A DNA stretch of 64,000 nucleotides from Actinomycetaceae bacterium (GCA_030540715.1 JAUNVQ010000005.1:53815-117814), one strand, 5' to 3'; positions 54,050 to 63,163 are shown, numbered from the stretch's first letter. Notes: generated from the letters alone by a model not told the origin. Numbers and translations are program-made.

Positions 54050-55396
54050 TCAAAGTGTCTTGACATCGTGATTCTTTTGTTTGTGACTATCAGCACGTAG
54101 GGTTATCTCGTCTTCAACGTAGCCTGATTGCCCCGCACGGTAAGCCCCCCAAGCAAAAGGAACAACACAGGCAAGCAAAAAAATCAACGGTATGGTCCAA
54201 CTATGCGACCAGGCGTATAGAGCGCCGACAAGTACAGGACCTAGACCAGAAATAAAGTAGCCGATCCCTTGAACGAAAGCAGAAAGCTGAGCGGTAACAT
54301 GCGCAGTTTTTCCACTATTCCCAATCATCAATAAGCCTATAGGAAAACACGCATTTGATATCGCTAAACAGCCAACCCATAACCAGGGAAGACTCATCGG
54401 AGCCAGCATTAAACCGCCATAGCCTGGCACAAGCAGTAATGCTAATCCTAAACACACAAGGTCTGGACGTTTGACATTGGCTACAATTGTTGGCGCCAAT
54501 AAGCCTCCAGGAATGATCATCAGCTGGATCATAGCTACATAGCTTCCCGCAGTGGTAGGACAAGCACCCTGGTCACGAAAAAACTGTGCCAACCAACCCA
54601 TTTGAACGTAGGCATGAGCAGACTGCACTCCAAAGAATACTGTAATGGCACGCGCTTTAGGTGAATGGCGCAGCTTCCATAGCGACAGCGGAGCATTGCG
54701 CAGTGGCGAATTGCTAGAATGCACGAAAGTCTGGGTTCCTAGATGATGGTCACGCCGATTTACCTCCTGTGACTGGTGAACCTTGTTCGCAACCTCGGCC
54801 TGTTGATGATACGCGAGCTTGGATGCCTGTTTTCGCTCAAGTACAAGGAGCGTCATTGGTATCACTGCAATACAGCCAATGATTGACCATATACCAATAG
54901 CAGGTCTCCACCCCAGCCATTCAATACGTGCAACAGGAGCCGAAAGCACCGCCCCCAGTACCGAGCCACTCCCCATCGATACGGTATATAGCGTTGTCAT
55001 GGTCGCTATACGATAGGGAAAATGCGTTTTAATGAAGGCTGGCAATAAAACATTTAACAGTGCAATAGCACATAGTGCTACAGCAGAAAACAATAAAAAT
55101 ACGGCCGATGTAGCCACAATACTTCGCAACGCTACCCCACCTGCCAACAGAATCCCAGCCCACATAAGCGTAGCATGTAAGCCGAAGCGCTTGGCTAGTT
55201 GTGGCGCAACAAGGCCCAACACTCCAAAAGCGAAGCATGGAATTCCGGTCAGTAGCCCGGCAGCACTTGTCGACATATTCACACCTTGCTGAATTTCTTT
55301 CAACACTGGGCCAATACTGCTAACTGGCGCACGTAAATTGAATGCCAGAAGAACAAGACCACTTACCAGTAAGAAGCGCATGACAGTTTTACTCAT
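54050..55396 (-). CDS. MFS transporter, CynX/NimT family
   Basis: A 448-residue, twelve-helix transporter of the CynX (cyanate) / NimT (nitroimidazole) group. The start is at the ATG at 55396 behind AAGAGGACACT; an in-frame start at 55429 is less likely. The opening LLLAFNLRAPVSSIGPVL-type segment (seen as LAFNLRAPVSSIGPVLKEI) and AGLLTGIPCFAFGVLGLVAP are diagnostic, and a charged loop of about 40 residues divides the two halves. Substrates in this family range from cyanate to drugs and 2-nitroimidazole, so none can be named. It lies alone between sucC and pflB. Confidence 0.87.
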   Translation of the reverse strand: MSKTVMRFLLVSGLVLLAFNLRAPVSSIGPVLKEIQQGVNMSTSAAGLLTGIPCFAFGVLGLVAPQLAKRFGLHATLMWAGILLAGGVALRSIVATSAVFLLFSAVALCAIALLNVLLPAFIKTHFPYRIATMTTLYTVSMGSGSVLGAVLSAPVARIEWLGWRPAIGIWSIIGCIAVIPMTLLVLERKQASKLAYHQQAEVANKVHQSQEVNRRDHHLGTQTFVHSSNSPLRNAPLSLWKLRHSPKARAITVFFGVQSAHAYVQMGWLAQFFRDQGACPTTAGSYVAMIQLMIIPGGLLAPTIVANVKRPDLVCLGLALLLVPGYGGLMLAPMSLPWLWVGCLAISNACFPIGLLMIGNSGKTAHVTAQLSAFVQGIGYFISGLGPVLVGALYAWSHSWTIPLIFLLACVVPFAWGAYRAGQSGYVEDEITLRADSHKQKNHDVKTL

Positions 55397-55779
55397 AGTG
55401 TCCTCTTTATCACAATTCTTTAACGACACAGATAAACATTCATTCCCTCTGAAGAAAAAGATACACCAGCGTGGCTTTTGATAAATAATTCGCTAAAGTA
55501 ATTGATGGGATGATTCCCCCTCTTGCATGGCCCATAAGCCCAGCTTCACCACGATGTGATTCTTTCCCTAAAAGACATAGGACATAAGACTTATTAAACT
55601 GAGGTAAGCAATACTTACCTGCAACTACACTAAAATGTAACGCGATACACTGTGTCCACAGTCGAAACAATAAATCTTCCGCCCTACAATTAGGAATATC
55701 GATGGGTGCATTAACCACAAGTTAGCCCCCTACGAAAAAACGACACAAGAACCACACACCACAAGAGGAGATAATCACT
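55397..55779. other. Long divergent intergenic region upstream of pflB
   Basis: 383 bases between the CynX-like gene and pflB. No supported gene: a minus-strand frame at 55440-55718 has no family resemblance and sits across the expected promoters. It holds the perfect palindrome at 55602-55620. No match to an Rex or FNR site was recognised by eye. AAGAGGAG serves pflB. Confidence 0.5.
55602..55620. promoter_or_regulatory. Perfect 7-5-7 palindrome upstream of pflB
   Basis: AGGTAAGCAATACTTACCT: the 7-base arms pair perfectly around CAATA. It lies 160 bases before pflB and 206 bases before the divergent CynX-like gene. The shape suits a dimeric repressor. No regulator gene is adjacent, so the binding protein is unknown. 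Confidence 0.55.
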
Positions 55780-57876
55780 GTGTCATCTCAGACAACACTG
55801 TCTGCCAAAGATATCCCTAACGCATGGCGCGATTTTAATGAAGGCTGCTGGACATCCACCATCAATGTCCGTGACTTCATTCAGCAAAACTACACGCCCT
55901 ACGAAGGCGATGCCTCATTCCTAGCAGGCCCCACCACAAAAACACTTCGCATATGGAAAACCCTTGAAGACAAGTATCTGTCGGTTGAACGCGAAAAACG
56001 CGTTTACGATGTAGATACCCACACTCCAGCCGATGTTGACGCTTTTGGTCCAGGATTTATTTCCAAGGATGACAACGTTATTGTTGGCCTTCAAACCGAT
56101 GTCCCTCTCAAACGCGCAATGATGCCTAACGGTGGTTGGCGCATGGTGGAAACAGCCATCAAAGAAGCAGGCAAGGAACCAGATCCCTCTGTAAAAAGAA
56201 TCTTTACAAAATACCGTAAAACACACAATGACGCAGTGTTTGATATCTACACGCCCCGTATTCGCGCCGCACGTAGCTCGCATATTATCACCGGCCTTCC
56301 CGATGCCTATGGTCGTGGACGCATTATCGGTGACTACCGTCGTGTAGCACTGTATGGTGTTGATAAACTCATCGAGCAAAAACAATTCGACAAGGACGCC
56401 GTTGCCGATAAAGGGTTTTCAGAACACTGGTGCCGCTACCGTGAAGAACACTCCGAGCAAATCAAGGCTCTCAAGAAGCTCAAGGCGATGGCGGCCTCCT
56501 ACGGTTTTGATATCTCAGGCCCGGCTACCAACGCTCAAGAAGCCGTTCAATGGACATATTTTGGTTACCTGGCTTCAGTCAAGTCTCAAGACGGCGCCGC
56601 GATGTCGATCGGTCGCCTCTCAGGATTCTTTGATATCTACTTTGAACGTGATTTTGCCGAAGGCACACTTAACGAAGAACAAGCACAAGAGATCATCGAT
56701 GCATTAGTCATTAAACTGCGTATTGTTCGCTTCTTACGCACCATCGACTATGACGCTATCTTCAGCGGCGACCCATATTGGGCTACATGGTCAGATGCAG
56801 GTTTCGGTGAAGATGGACGCACTCTCGTTACAAAAACTTCCTTCCGCTTGCTGCAAACCTTGGTAAACTTGGGCCCAGCTCCTGAGCCAAATATTACGAT
56901 TTTTTGGAGCCCGCGTCTTCCTTACGGCTACAAAGAATTCTGTTCCAAGATTTCTATTGAAACCTCATCAATCCAATATGAAGCTGACGACCAAATTCGT
57001 AATCATTGGGGTGATGATGCCGCTATAGCTTGCTGTGTGTCTCCTATGAAGATCGGTAAACAGATGCAGTTTTTTGGGGCACGCGTCAATGCAGCAAAAG
57101 CTCTGCTATACGCTATCAACGGCGGTCGTGATGAAGTCAGTGGCAAGCAGATAGTCGAAGGCTACGAGGGGGTAAAGGGCGACGATCCACTCGATTTTGA
57201 TGACGTATGGATGCGCTACGAAAAAATGCTGGACTGGGTAGTCGGCACCTACGTTGAAGCCCTCAACATCATCCATTATTGCCATGACCGTTACGCCTAT
57301 GAGGCAATGGAGATGGCACTACATGACTCCGCGATTATTCGGACAATGGGCTGTGGGATTGCAGGACTGTCAATTGTTGCCGATTCGCTGTCAGCCATTA
57401 AGTACGCAAAAGTCACACCGATTCGTGATGAAACCGGGTTGATTGTTGATTACAAGACTGACGGCGACTTCCCAGTTTATGGAAACGATGATGATCGCGC
57501 CGACGATATTGCTGCCACTATTGTTCATACCATCATGTCGAAGATCAAAGAGATTCCGATGTATCGTGATGCAATTCCAACTCAATCGGTACTTACTATT
57601 ACCTCTAATGTGGTCTATGGCAAGGCAACGGGGTCTTTCCCCAGTGGGCATGAAGCTGGAACACCGTTTGCTCCAGGAGCTAACCCTGAAAACAGTAAGG
57701 ATACCCACGGAATGCTGGCCTCGATGCTTTCAGTGGGCAAACTGGATTACAATGATGCCCTTGACGGTATTTCACTTACTAATACCATCGTCCCTTCTTC
57801 GTTGGGTCGCACTAAAGAAGAACAGATTAAGAATTTGGTGGGTGTCATGGATGCTGGCTTCATTCCCAAAGATTAA
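55780..57876 (+). CDS. pflB: Pyruvate formate-lyase core lacking the glycyl-radical domain
   Basis: A 698-residue protein starting at GTG 55780 behind AAGAGGAG. It aligns with pyruvate formate-lyase from its N-terminus through the barrel, with Cys418-Cys419 in AIACCVSPM, the pair that cleaves pyruvate. Other blocks are MQFFGARVNAAKALLYAING, MGCGIAGLSIVADSLSAIKY and RDAIPTQSVLTITSNVVYG. Normal enzymes have about 760 residues and end with a glycyl-radical domain holding RVSGYAV. Here the chain ends at NLVGVMDAGFIPKD, just before that domain, which is encoded by the next gene. A conserved DGR near the end of the core is also changed (PSGHEAG for PDGRRAG). The core cannot make the radical alone; with the downstream protein it should form acetyl-CoA and formate from pyruvate in the absence of oxygen. 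Confidence 0.95.
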   Translation: MSSQTTLSAKDIPNAWRDFNEGCWTSTINVRDFIQQNYTPYEGDASFLAGPTTKTLRIWKTLEDKYLSVEREKRVYDVDTHTPADVDAFGPGFISKDDNVIVGLQTDVPLKRAMMPNGGWRMVETAIKEAGKEPDPSVKRIFTKYRKTHNDAVFDIYTPRIRAARSSHIITGLPDAYGRGRIIGDYRRVALYGVDKLIEQKQFDKDAVADKGFSEHWCRYREEHSEQIKALKKLKAMAASYGFDISGPATNAQEAVQWTYFGYLASVKSQDGAAMSIGRLSGFFDIYFERDFAEGTLNEEQAQEIIDALVIKLRIVRFLRTIDYDAIFSGDPYWATWSDAGFGEDGRTLVTKTSFRLLQTLVNLGPAPEPNITIFWSPRLPYGYKEFCSKISIETSSIQYEADDQIRNHWGDDAAIACCVSPMKIGKQMQFFGARVNAAKALLYAINGGRDEVSGKQIVEGYEGVKGDDPLDFDDVWMRYEKMLDWVVGTYVEALNIIHYCHDRYAYEAMEMALHDSAIIRTMGCGIAGLSIVADSLSAIKYAKVTPIRDETGLIVDYKTDGDFPVYGNDDDRADDIAATIVHTIMSKIKEIPMYRDAIPTQSVLTITSNVVYGKATGSFPSGHEAGTPFAPGANPENSKDTHGMLASMLSVGKLDYNDALDGISLTNTIVPSSLGRTKEEQIKNLVGVMDAGFIPKD

Positions 57877-57925
57877 CCCGCTTCCCCCTAACCTATAAGA
57901 TTTTTTCCCTCACGAAAGGAACATC

Positions 57926-58177
57926 ATGTCAATACTTACTTTTGATGAACGTCTAGCCTCAATGAAACGCTCCCGCAAAGAATCGGGTGGAGTTAAAGGG
58001 CTTTATCACGCCAACATTAACGTGCTTAATCGCGATACCTTGGAAGATGCTATGGAGAATCCCGAAAAGTATCCCCAATTAACAGTTCGCGTCTCTGGTT
58101 ACGCCGTGAACTTTGTGCGTCTAACACGCGAACAGCAGATGGACGTTATTTCACGCACCTTCCACCAGGGGGTGTAG
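57926..58177 (+). CDS. Free-standing glycyl-radical domain of pyruvate formate-lyase (GrcA/YfiD-like)
   Basis: An 83-residue protein starting at the ATG at 57926 with its own GAAAGGAACATC. From about residue 28 ([17 protein letters not shown]) to the end (RTFHQGV) it matches the last 55-60 residues of pyruvate formate-lyase, including RVSGYAV with the radical Gly58 and [14 protein letters not shown]. The first 25 residues ([18 protein letters not shown]) have no counterpart. It resembles E. coli GrcA/YfiD, which replaces the damaged domain of PFL, but here the PFL itself has no such domain, so this protein must supply the radical for normal catalysis. It stands between pflB and pflA, in the order needed for co-production. 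Confidence 0.95.
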   Translation: MSILTFDERLASMKRSRKESGGVKGLYHANINVLNRDTLEDAMENPEKYPQLTVRVSGYAVNFVRLTREQQMDVISRTFHQGV

Positions 58178-58199
58178 GCGCTTTTTGGTGCTGAGCCAT

Positions 58200-59234
58200 A
58201 TGACAATGCACGTCTTGACCGAATGTAGTAGCCAAGGCGATATGCGTCGTATTGAGTGCGAGAATCCCTTTCCAGAAGCTACCACACACAAGCCGATATT
58301 CACCGGTTGCCCCGTTGAGTCATCATCTTTTTCAGAGGTCGAAGAACACCCCTTTTTCTCGATTGCTGATGATGGAGTAACCGGTGAGGTTCGACTAGAA
58401 CCCAGCGATGGGGACATACCAAAAGTCCGTGGTTGCGCTGGATTAGCTGGTATTTCTCCGCTTCCAGATATGTGCAGATCTGAGCGCCTTGCCGCGATGC
58501 GCTCTGGCGAACTTGGTTCCATTCATTCATGGGAGCTTGTTACCGCCGTTGATGGCCCTGGAACACGTATGACAGTGTTTTTATCGGGATGTCCATTAAG
58601 GTGTCTGTATTGCCATAATCCAGATACCTTGAAGATGCGTGATGGAACACCCGTGATGACAGAGGATTTACTTAACCGTATCACTCGTTATAAATCTGTT
58701 TTCGATGTGACTGGCGGTGGAGTTACCTTTTCAGGTGGCGAACCAATGATGCAGCCAGCATTCTTATCCCGTTTACTAGCGGGATGCCGCGACCTTGGTA
58801 TTCACACAACTATTGACACGTCAGGTTTTCTGGGTGCTAATGCTAGCCCAGCTATGCTACGTAATCTTGACCTTGTTCTTCTTGATGTCAAAAGTGGGGA
58901 TCCTGATACGTACCGCAAAGTCACGGGTCGCCCGTTGGAACCAACGATAGCTTTTGGACAACGTCTATGTGATGCTGGCGTACCGATGTGGATACGTTAC
59001 GTTCTGGTTCCAGGTTTGACCGATGAACCCCGAAACATTGCCGCCGCAGCAGATATCGTATCGCAATGGGATACTATTCGCCGCGTAGAAGTATTGCCTT
59101 TTCATCAAATGGCAAAAGATAAATGGCATGACTTAGGAATGACCTACCAGCTTGCCGATACTGAGCCACCGACAAAGAAAGCTGTAAAAGCTGCCCAAGC
59201 AATTTTCCGTTCACGAGGTCTTACCGTTTACTAA
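58200..59234 (+). CDS. pflA: Pyruvate formate-lyase activating enzyme (radical SAM)
   Basis: A radical-SAM enzyme that abstracts hydrogen from the glycine of its target. The cluster motif is CPLRCLYC, followed by HNPDTLKMRDG, FSGGEPMMQP, DTSGFLG, LVLLDVKSGDPDTY and VLVPGLTDE. The C-terminal half matches actinobacterial/bifidobacterial PflA closely. Before the core (GELGSIHSWELVTAVDGPG) lies an extension of about 100 residues with five Cys (for example IECENPF, FTGCPVE, VRGCAG). Bifidobacterial PflA also has a shorter extension. The start is uncertain: I use the ATG at 58200 (344 residues); the ATGs at 58206, 58470 and 58497 are in frame and none has a strong ribosome-binding site. Here it must activate a separate domain protein rather than PflB itself. 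Confidence 0.92.
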   Translation: MTMHVLTECSSQGDMRRIECENPFPEATTHKPIFTGCPVESSSFSEVEEHPFFSIADDGVTGEVRLEPSDGDIPKVRGCAGLAGISPLPDMCRSERLAAMRSGELGSIHSWELVTAVDGPGTRMTVFLSGCPLRCLYCHNPDTLKMRDGTPVMTEDLLNRITRYKSVFDVTGGGVTFSGGEPMMQPAFLSRLLAGCRDLGIHTTIDTSGFLGANASPAMLRNLDLVLLDVKSGDPDTYRKVTGRPLEPTIAFGQRLCDAGVPMWIRYVLVPGLTDEPRNIAAAADIVSQWDTIRRVEVLPFHQMAKDKWHDLGMTYQLADTEPPTKKAVKAAQAIFRSRGLTVY

Positions 59235-59400
59235 AGAAAGCACTGCTTTTACCTTAGTAAAGCGGCACATACTTTCATTAGTACGTTTACGATTTTTTAA
59301 TTTCGCATACAACGATAAACGGTTACCTTGGTGCCGTTCTACACCGTATAATGTGATGCGGCGGCTGTTCTCCCGAAGTTGCTTAATGAAGGTGGTAAGC

Positions 59401-61002
59401 ATGAATAATACCCGTCATGAAGATACGGTATTTCCTCTACATCAGGAAATTGACGCGAGGTGCCGCGCATCATTTCGATCACTTTGTCCAGCACCTGAGT
59501 TATTAAACCGTGTTGAGTCAAAAAATAAAATTGCCCAGATTTCACCTCTTACTGATTTACCGACTATTTGCTTGGCACAGGGCAGACGCTCAGATGTTGT
59601 TGCTGCTTTTGAACGTGGACGTCGTGCACAAAAACGTTGGGCTCAACTTCCCATAAAAGAGCGAGCACGCCGCACGGTACGCTTAATTAATGCTCTATGG
59701 GCTCACCGCGAACAACTGCTTGATGTTATTCAATGGGAATCTGGGAAGGCTCGTGTTGATGCCAATGAAGAACTTACCGACCAGCTTTCCATCGCACGCT
59801 ATTTGAAAGGCCCTTTTTATAAGGTACTAAAGCCACAACGTGCAAAAGGACTGCTGCCGTTTCTGACCCGTGTTGATATTCACCGTGTTCCACTTGGTGT
59901 TGTTGGTGTTATTTCACCGTGGAACTTCCCTTTGACACTCATCACTAATGATGCGATCTTCGCTCTTATTGCTGGAAATGCTGTTGTCATTAAACCAGAT
60001 ACAAAGACACCGCTAACTGCTTTAGTAATTCGACAACTAATGAATGACTGTGGTTTCGAAGATGATATTTTCCAAGTTGTCTGCGGTGTGGGTGAAGATA
60101 TTGGACCCGATATTGTTGAACATGCAGATTATGTGATGTTTACGGGCTCATCCGAAACTGGCACCCAGGTGGCAACGCGGTGCGCTCAACGCCTGGTGGA
60201 ATGTTCACTTGAGCTGGGCGGTAAAAATCCACTGATTGTCCTGGAAGATGCCGATGTAGAAAAAGCTGTTCCTGGGGCAAGAAGAGCTTTTCTTGCGAAC
60301 AATGGTGCGCTTTGTTTATCCATTGAACGGATCTATGTCCATGAAAAGCTGTGGGACAAATTTGTTCCGGCTTTCATTGACTGCGTCAACACTACACGTA
60401 TCGAAGCATCTTTGAGTTGGCAAGCGGATATGGGTGTCCTGATTTCTCGTGAACATTTACAGATAGTAGCTCAACACGTTGATGACGCTGTCCAGAAAGG
60501 AGCAACTATTTTAACTGGGGGATATGCTTTACCCAAGATTGCTCCTACCGCCTATGCTCCAACTGTTCTTGTTGATGTGACTGAGGATATGGATGTATAT
60601 TCAAAAGAAACATTTGGACCACTGGTATCTCTTTACCCGTTTAAAGATGAGGAAGAAGTTATCCGTTTGGCTAACGACAGTAACTACGGTTTAAATTGTT
60701 CTATTTGGGGCAAGCCTTCACATGCCCGAAGAATCGCCCAACATATTCGTACTGGGACAGTTGTCATCAATGATGCCTATGCCTCCGCATGGTCCTCTAT
60801 TGATGCCCCAATGGGAGGTATGGGGATCTCGGGGATTGGTCGCCGCCATGGAAAAGAAGGTTTTATAAAATACACGGATACCCAGAGCGTTGTTACTCAA
60901 CATCTCTTTCCACTCTTTACGCCACGTTTCCTTACGCACCGAGCATTTGGAAAACTAACAGGCTTTGGAATGCGCGTTTTAACATATATCCCCTGGGTCT
61001 AA
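59401..61002 (+). CDS. NAD(P)+-dependent aldehyde dehydrogenase, succinate-semialdehyde dehydrogenase-like
   Basis: A 533-residue aldehyde dehydrogenase superfamily enzyme. I start at the ATG at 59401 behind GAAGGTGG; the frame is open from 59353. It has VVGVISPWNFPLTL for cofactor binding, VMFTGSSETGTQVA, the general base Glu271 in LELGGKNPLIVLEDADV, and the nucleophile Cys305 in NNGALCLSIERIYVHE (relatives have NAGQLCVSIER). SKETFGPLVSLYPF follows. The pattern is closest to actinobacterial succinate-semialdehyde dehydrogenases (GabD2). Succinate made here could enter through sucCD. A 110-residue N-terminal segment and a C-terminal tail after TQSVVTQHL are longer than usual. It is 166 bases downstream of pflA and may or may not share its transcript. 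Confidence 0.88.
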   Translation: MNNTRHEDTVFPLHQEIDARCRASFRSLCPAPELLNRVESKNKIAQISPLTDLPTICLAQGRRSDVVAAFERGRRAQKRWAQLPIKERARRTVRLINALWAHREQLLDVIQWESGKARVDANEELTDQLSIARYLKGPFYKVLKPQRAKGLLPFLTRVDIHRVPLGVVGVISPWNFPLTLITNDAIFALIAGNAVVIKPDTKTPLTALVIRQLMNDCGFEDDIFQVVCGVGEDIGPDIVEHADYVMFTGSSETGTQVATRCAQRLVECSLELGGKNPLIVLEDADVEKAVPGARRAFLANNGALCLSIERIYVHEKLWDKFVPAFIDCVNTTRIEASLSWQADMGVLISREHLQIVAQHVDDAVQKGATILTGGYALPKIAPTAYAPTVLVDVTEDMDVYSKETFGPLVSLYPFKDEEEVIRLANDSNYGLNCSIWGKPSHARRIAQHIRTGTVVINDAYASAWSSIDAPMGGMGISGIGRRHGKEGFIKYTDTQSVVTQHLFPLFTPRFLTHRAFGKLTGFGMRVLTYIPWV

Positions 61003-61158
61003 AGTAGAATTCATTCACTCTCTTCACATGAACATCATCCCTGCGCATACAAATTGTTACCTCTAGTCGGCATCATTGGTGTTGGAGCATTATCTAGATT
61101 CATCTGAATAATTTTGCAGCTAGACTGTTGGAAGAAGTATCTATTGCATAAATGACTA

Positions 61159-61194
61159 TCTCGGGGGATGCATTTCTGCTACATTCCCCCGAGA
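61159..61194. terminator. Hairpin between the convergent aldehyde dehydrogenase and ABC operon
   Basis: TCTCGGGGGATG (61159-61170) pairs with CATTCCCCCGAGA (61182-61194) with one bulged base. It lies between the ALDH gene and the end of the ABC permease gene on the other strand. No T-run; probably a shared barrier. Confidence 0.65.
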
Positions 61195-61256
61195 AAGATA
61201 CTACATTTTTCCGCAGCGACTTTGGTAAGGCTCATAGCGCCCTTTACTTGCGGGAT

Positions 61257-62090
61257 CTATCGTAGTGAGGTTGCCCGTTCAACGCTTCGCACGGTGGCCC
61301 ACCAAAAAAATACGATATACAATAGCAACGCAATAAATATCCCCAGTGGCACCATTGCATCCGTGGGTTGTGATGCCATTAACTTCGAAGATATTGAAAT
61401 CGTCCAATTCACAGACCATCCTCCTGCCCCCTGGGCCGACTCGTTGAAAGTGAGGATGCCTGGTGCAAACACAATCATTATCACGCTAACAATCTGAGTA
61501 ACGATTTGTGTGACGGCCACAACAATGATGGGGCCAACCACCTTTCCCAGTTGAGCAAACATCGGTCTGTTGCCTACGGTGATGGCAAATTCCCAAAATA
61601 ATACACCTTCAATAATGCCCAGAAGAACGATAATCGTGATAAACGTTATGGGCAGCGCATTGGCAGCTACAAAGATATCCGATAGTGACGACAGCATAGT
61701 CGAAATGGAGACTCCACGATCCCATTGATACATAAGGATAGCGAATCCCATCTGAAGAATAAACGTTACTGCTACCACCAGCATCACTATGATGTAGTAG
61801 ACGGTTTTTGCGGCCACAATAGTCCGCCCCTTAACGGGCAGTGAGTGAGTGAAATAGCCGCGTCTGCCATACATTGATTGGAAGTATTCGTAGACAAACA
61901 CAACGCTGCACACAAAAGTTGTTCCTATGCTAACAACCAAAGATATCCCAAAAATAAGTGATGATAAAGGCTCAAACATAAATGTTTGAAATACTCCAAT
62001 ACATGCAACGATAAGCCACGAGATACCTGCAATAAATCCGAACATGCGTCTGGTTGCGATCCATTCATATTTCATGAGTGTGGTGAACAT
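61257..62090 (-). CDS. ABC transporter permease of a YtrA-type operon
   Basis: A 277-residue membrane protein with six hydrophobic segments (FIAGISWLIVACIGVFQTF, ISLVVSIGTTFVCSVVFVYEYF, VYYIIVMLVVAVTFILQMGF and others), an ABC-2-like permease. The start at 62090 overlaps the ATPase gene by 19 bases, so the two are coupled. Together with the upstream GntR gene this gives the layout regulator-ATPase-permease of YtrA-type loci, which in Firmicutes and actinobacteria respond to cell-wall antibiotics. The transported compound is unknown. A YSMYGRRGYFTHSLPVKG-type loop (seen as QSMYGRRGYFTHSLPVKG) is typical of this permease group. Confidence 0.83.
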   Translation of the reverse strand: MFTTLMKYEWIATRRMFGFIAGISWLIVACIGVFQTFMFEPLSSLIFGISLVVSIGTTFVCSVVFVYEYFQSMYGRRGYFTHSLPVKGRTIVAAKTVYYIIVMLVVAVTFILQMGFAILMYQWDRGVSISTMLSSLSDIFVAANALPITFITIIVLLGIIEGVLFWEFAITVGNRPMFAQLGKVVGPIIVVAVTQIVTQIVSVIMIVFAPGILTFNESAQGAGGWSVNWTISISSKLMASQPTDAMVPLGIFIALLLYIVFFWWATVRSVERATSLR

Positions 62091-62785
62091 GCGAACATCT
62101 CCCTAAATAGTCTGTCTAATGATTTGCCTTCGTTTTCACGTATCTCGTCAGCCTGTCGATGCATCACGACTTGCCCGTGATACATAAACACAGCTTCATC
62201 AACCACAGTTTCAATATCTTGAATCAGATGTGTTGAGACAAGCATGAGTGCGCCCTGTGAAAATCCTTTGATGATTCCGTCCATAATGACACTTCGCGAG
62301 GCCGGATCCACACCACTGATCGGCTCGTCCAGCAAATACACTTTTGCTGAACGGGCCATAGTAAGCGCTATCTGAAGTTTTTCGCGCATTCCTTTGGACA
62401 TTTCTTTGTAACGCTGCGACGGTTCTAAGCCAAAGTAGTTCAACATTTCCAAGGCTTTGTGTGCGTCAAAGTCGGTGAAAAAATCACTGTAGAGGGCGAT
62501 GGCACTGCGTGCTGTAATTGCGTCAGGTAAATGTGATTCGTCAGGTAAAAAGGCAACCTGCTGTTTTGATTCCACTCCCGGTTTATGACCCACGATTTCA
62601 ACAATGCCGCTGTAGTCACACATAATGCCGGCAAGAATTTTGAGAAGCGTTGTTTTCCCGCAACCATTTTCACCCATAAGCCCCACAACTTTACCGTCAG
62701 TAAGGTTCAGATTGAGGTTTTGTAATGCCGGTCTACTGCCGTAGAACTTCACGAGGTTATTGATTCTTACTATCTGATTACCCAT
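62072..62785 (-). CDS. ABC transporter ATP-binding protein of a YtrA-type operon
   Basis: A 237-residue ATPase. I start at the ATG at 62785 (MGNQIVRINNL), which overlaps the GntR stop by eight bases; the longer open frame from 62860 lies inside the GntR gene. Walker A is GENGCGKTT and Walker B VYLLDEPISGVD. The signature reads MSKGMREK instead of LSGGQ, as is usual in this exporter group. It energises the permease encoded next. Translational coupling on both sides makes this a tight three-gene operon, controlled by the GntR protein at its head. Confidence 0.9.
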   Translation of the reverse strand: MGNQIVRINNLVKFYGSRPALQNLNLNLTDGKVVGLMGENGCGKTTLLKILAGIMCDYSGIVEIVGHKPGVESKQQVAFLPDESHLPDAITARSAIALYSDFFTDFDAHKALEMLNYFGLEPSQRYKEMSKGMREKLQIALTMARSAKVYLLDEPISGVDPASRSVIMDGIIKGFSQGALMLVSTHLIQDIETVVDEAVFMYHGQVVMHRQADEIRENEGKSLDRLFREMFACSPHS

Positions 62786-63149
62786 TGTTTTCACTTTCTT
62801 CCCATACTGCGCGTAAAAGAGCACAGGCTTCCTCTTCGCCCATCTGTACACCTTGTACATTGTTCATGTAGGTCACAGCAAACAGGCGAGCGGCCTGAGT
62901 GCGAGCGCTTTGTATTCGCTGGTTATCGTCAGTGACGAATCGCCCCGCTGTTCGCTCGCTGAGTGTCAGTCCACTGCGATCAAGTTCGGTGAGCGCTTTT
63001 TGGACCGTATTGGGATTGACCCCCACTTCGGCAGCTAGATCGCGTACACTGGGCATTTTTGATGCTGCAGGCCACTGCCCCGCAATGATGCGTCGAGTAA
63101 ATTCCTCGACAAGCTGTGACCAGATTGGTTTATCTGAATCAAAGTACAT
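62778..63149 (-). CDS. GntR family regulator, YtrA subfamily
   Basis: A 123-residue repressor-type protein starting at the ATG at 63149. The N-terminal winged helix is typical (DKPIWSQLVEEFTRRIIAGQW, KMPSVRDLAAEVGVNPNTVQKALTELDRSGL, RTAGRFVTDD), followed by the short C-terminal helical segment of the YtrA subfamily, too small to bind a complex effector. It heads an operon with an ATPase and a permease. The two complex repeats at 63164-63189 and 63263-63288 lie directly upstream and are the probable binding sites, implying autoregulation of the operon. Confidence 0.92.
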   Translation of the reverse strand: MYFDSDKPIWSQLVEEFTRRIIAGQWPAASKMPSVRDLAAEVGVNPNTVQKALTELDRSGLTLSERTAGRFVTDDNQRIQSARTQAARLFAVTYMNNVQGVQMGEEEACALLRAVWEESENNG

Positions 63150-63163
63150 CGCACCACCTTTCT

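Noticed and set aside
55440..55718. Minus-strand frame of 92 codons upstream of pflB
   Set aside because: No family resemblance, weak start, and it covers the expected promoters and a palindrome.
57840..57930. PFL split as a simple frameshift
   Set aside because: The core ends cleanly after its last conserved block, and the next gene has its own ribosome-binding site and a new N-terminus. The 49 bases between do not encode the usual linker in another frame.
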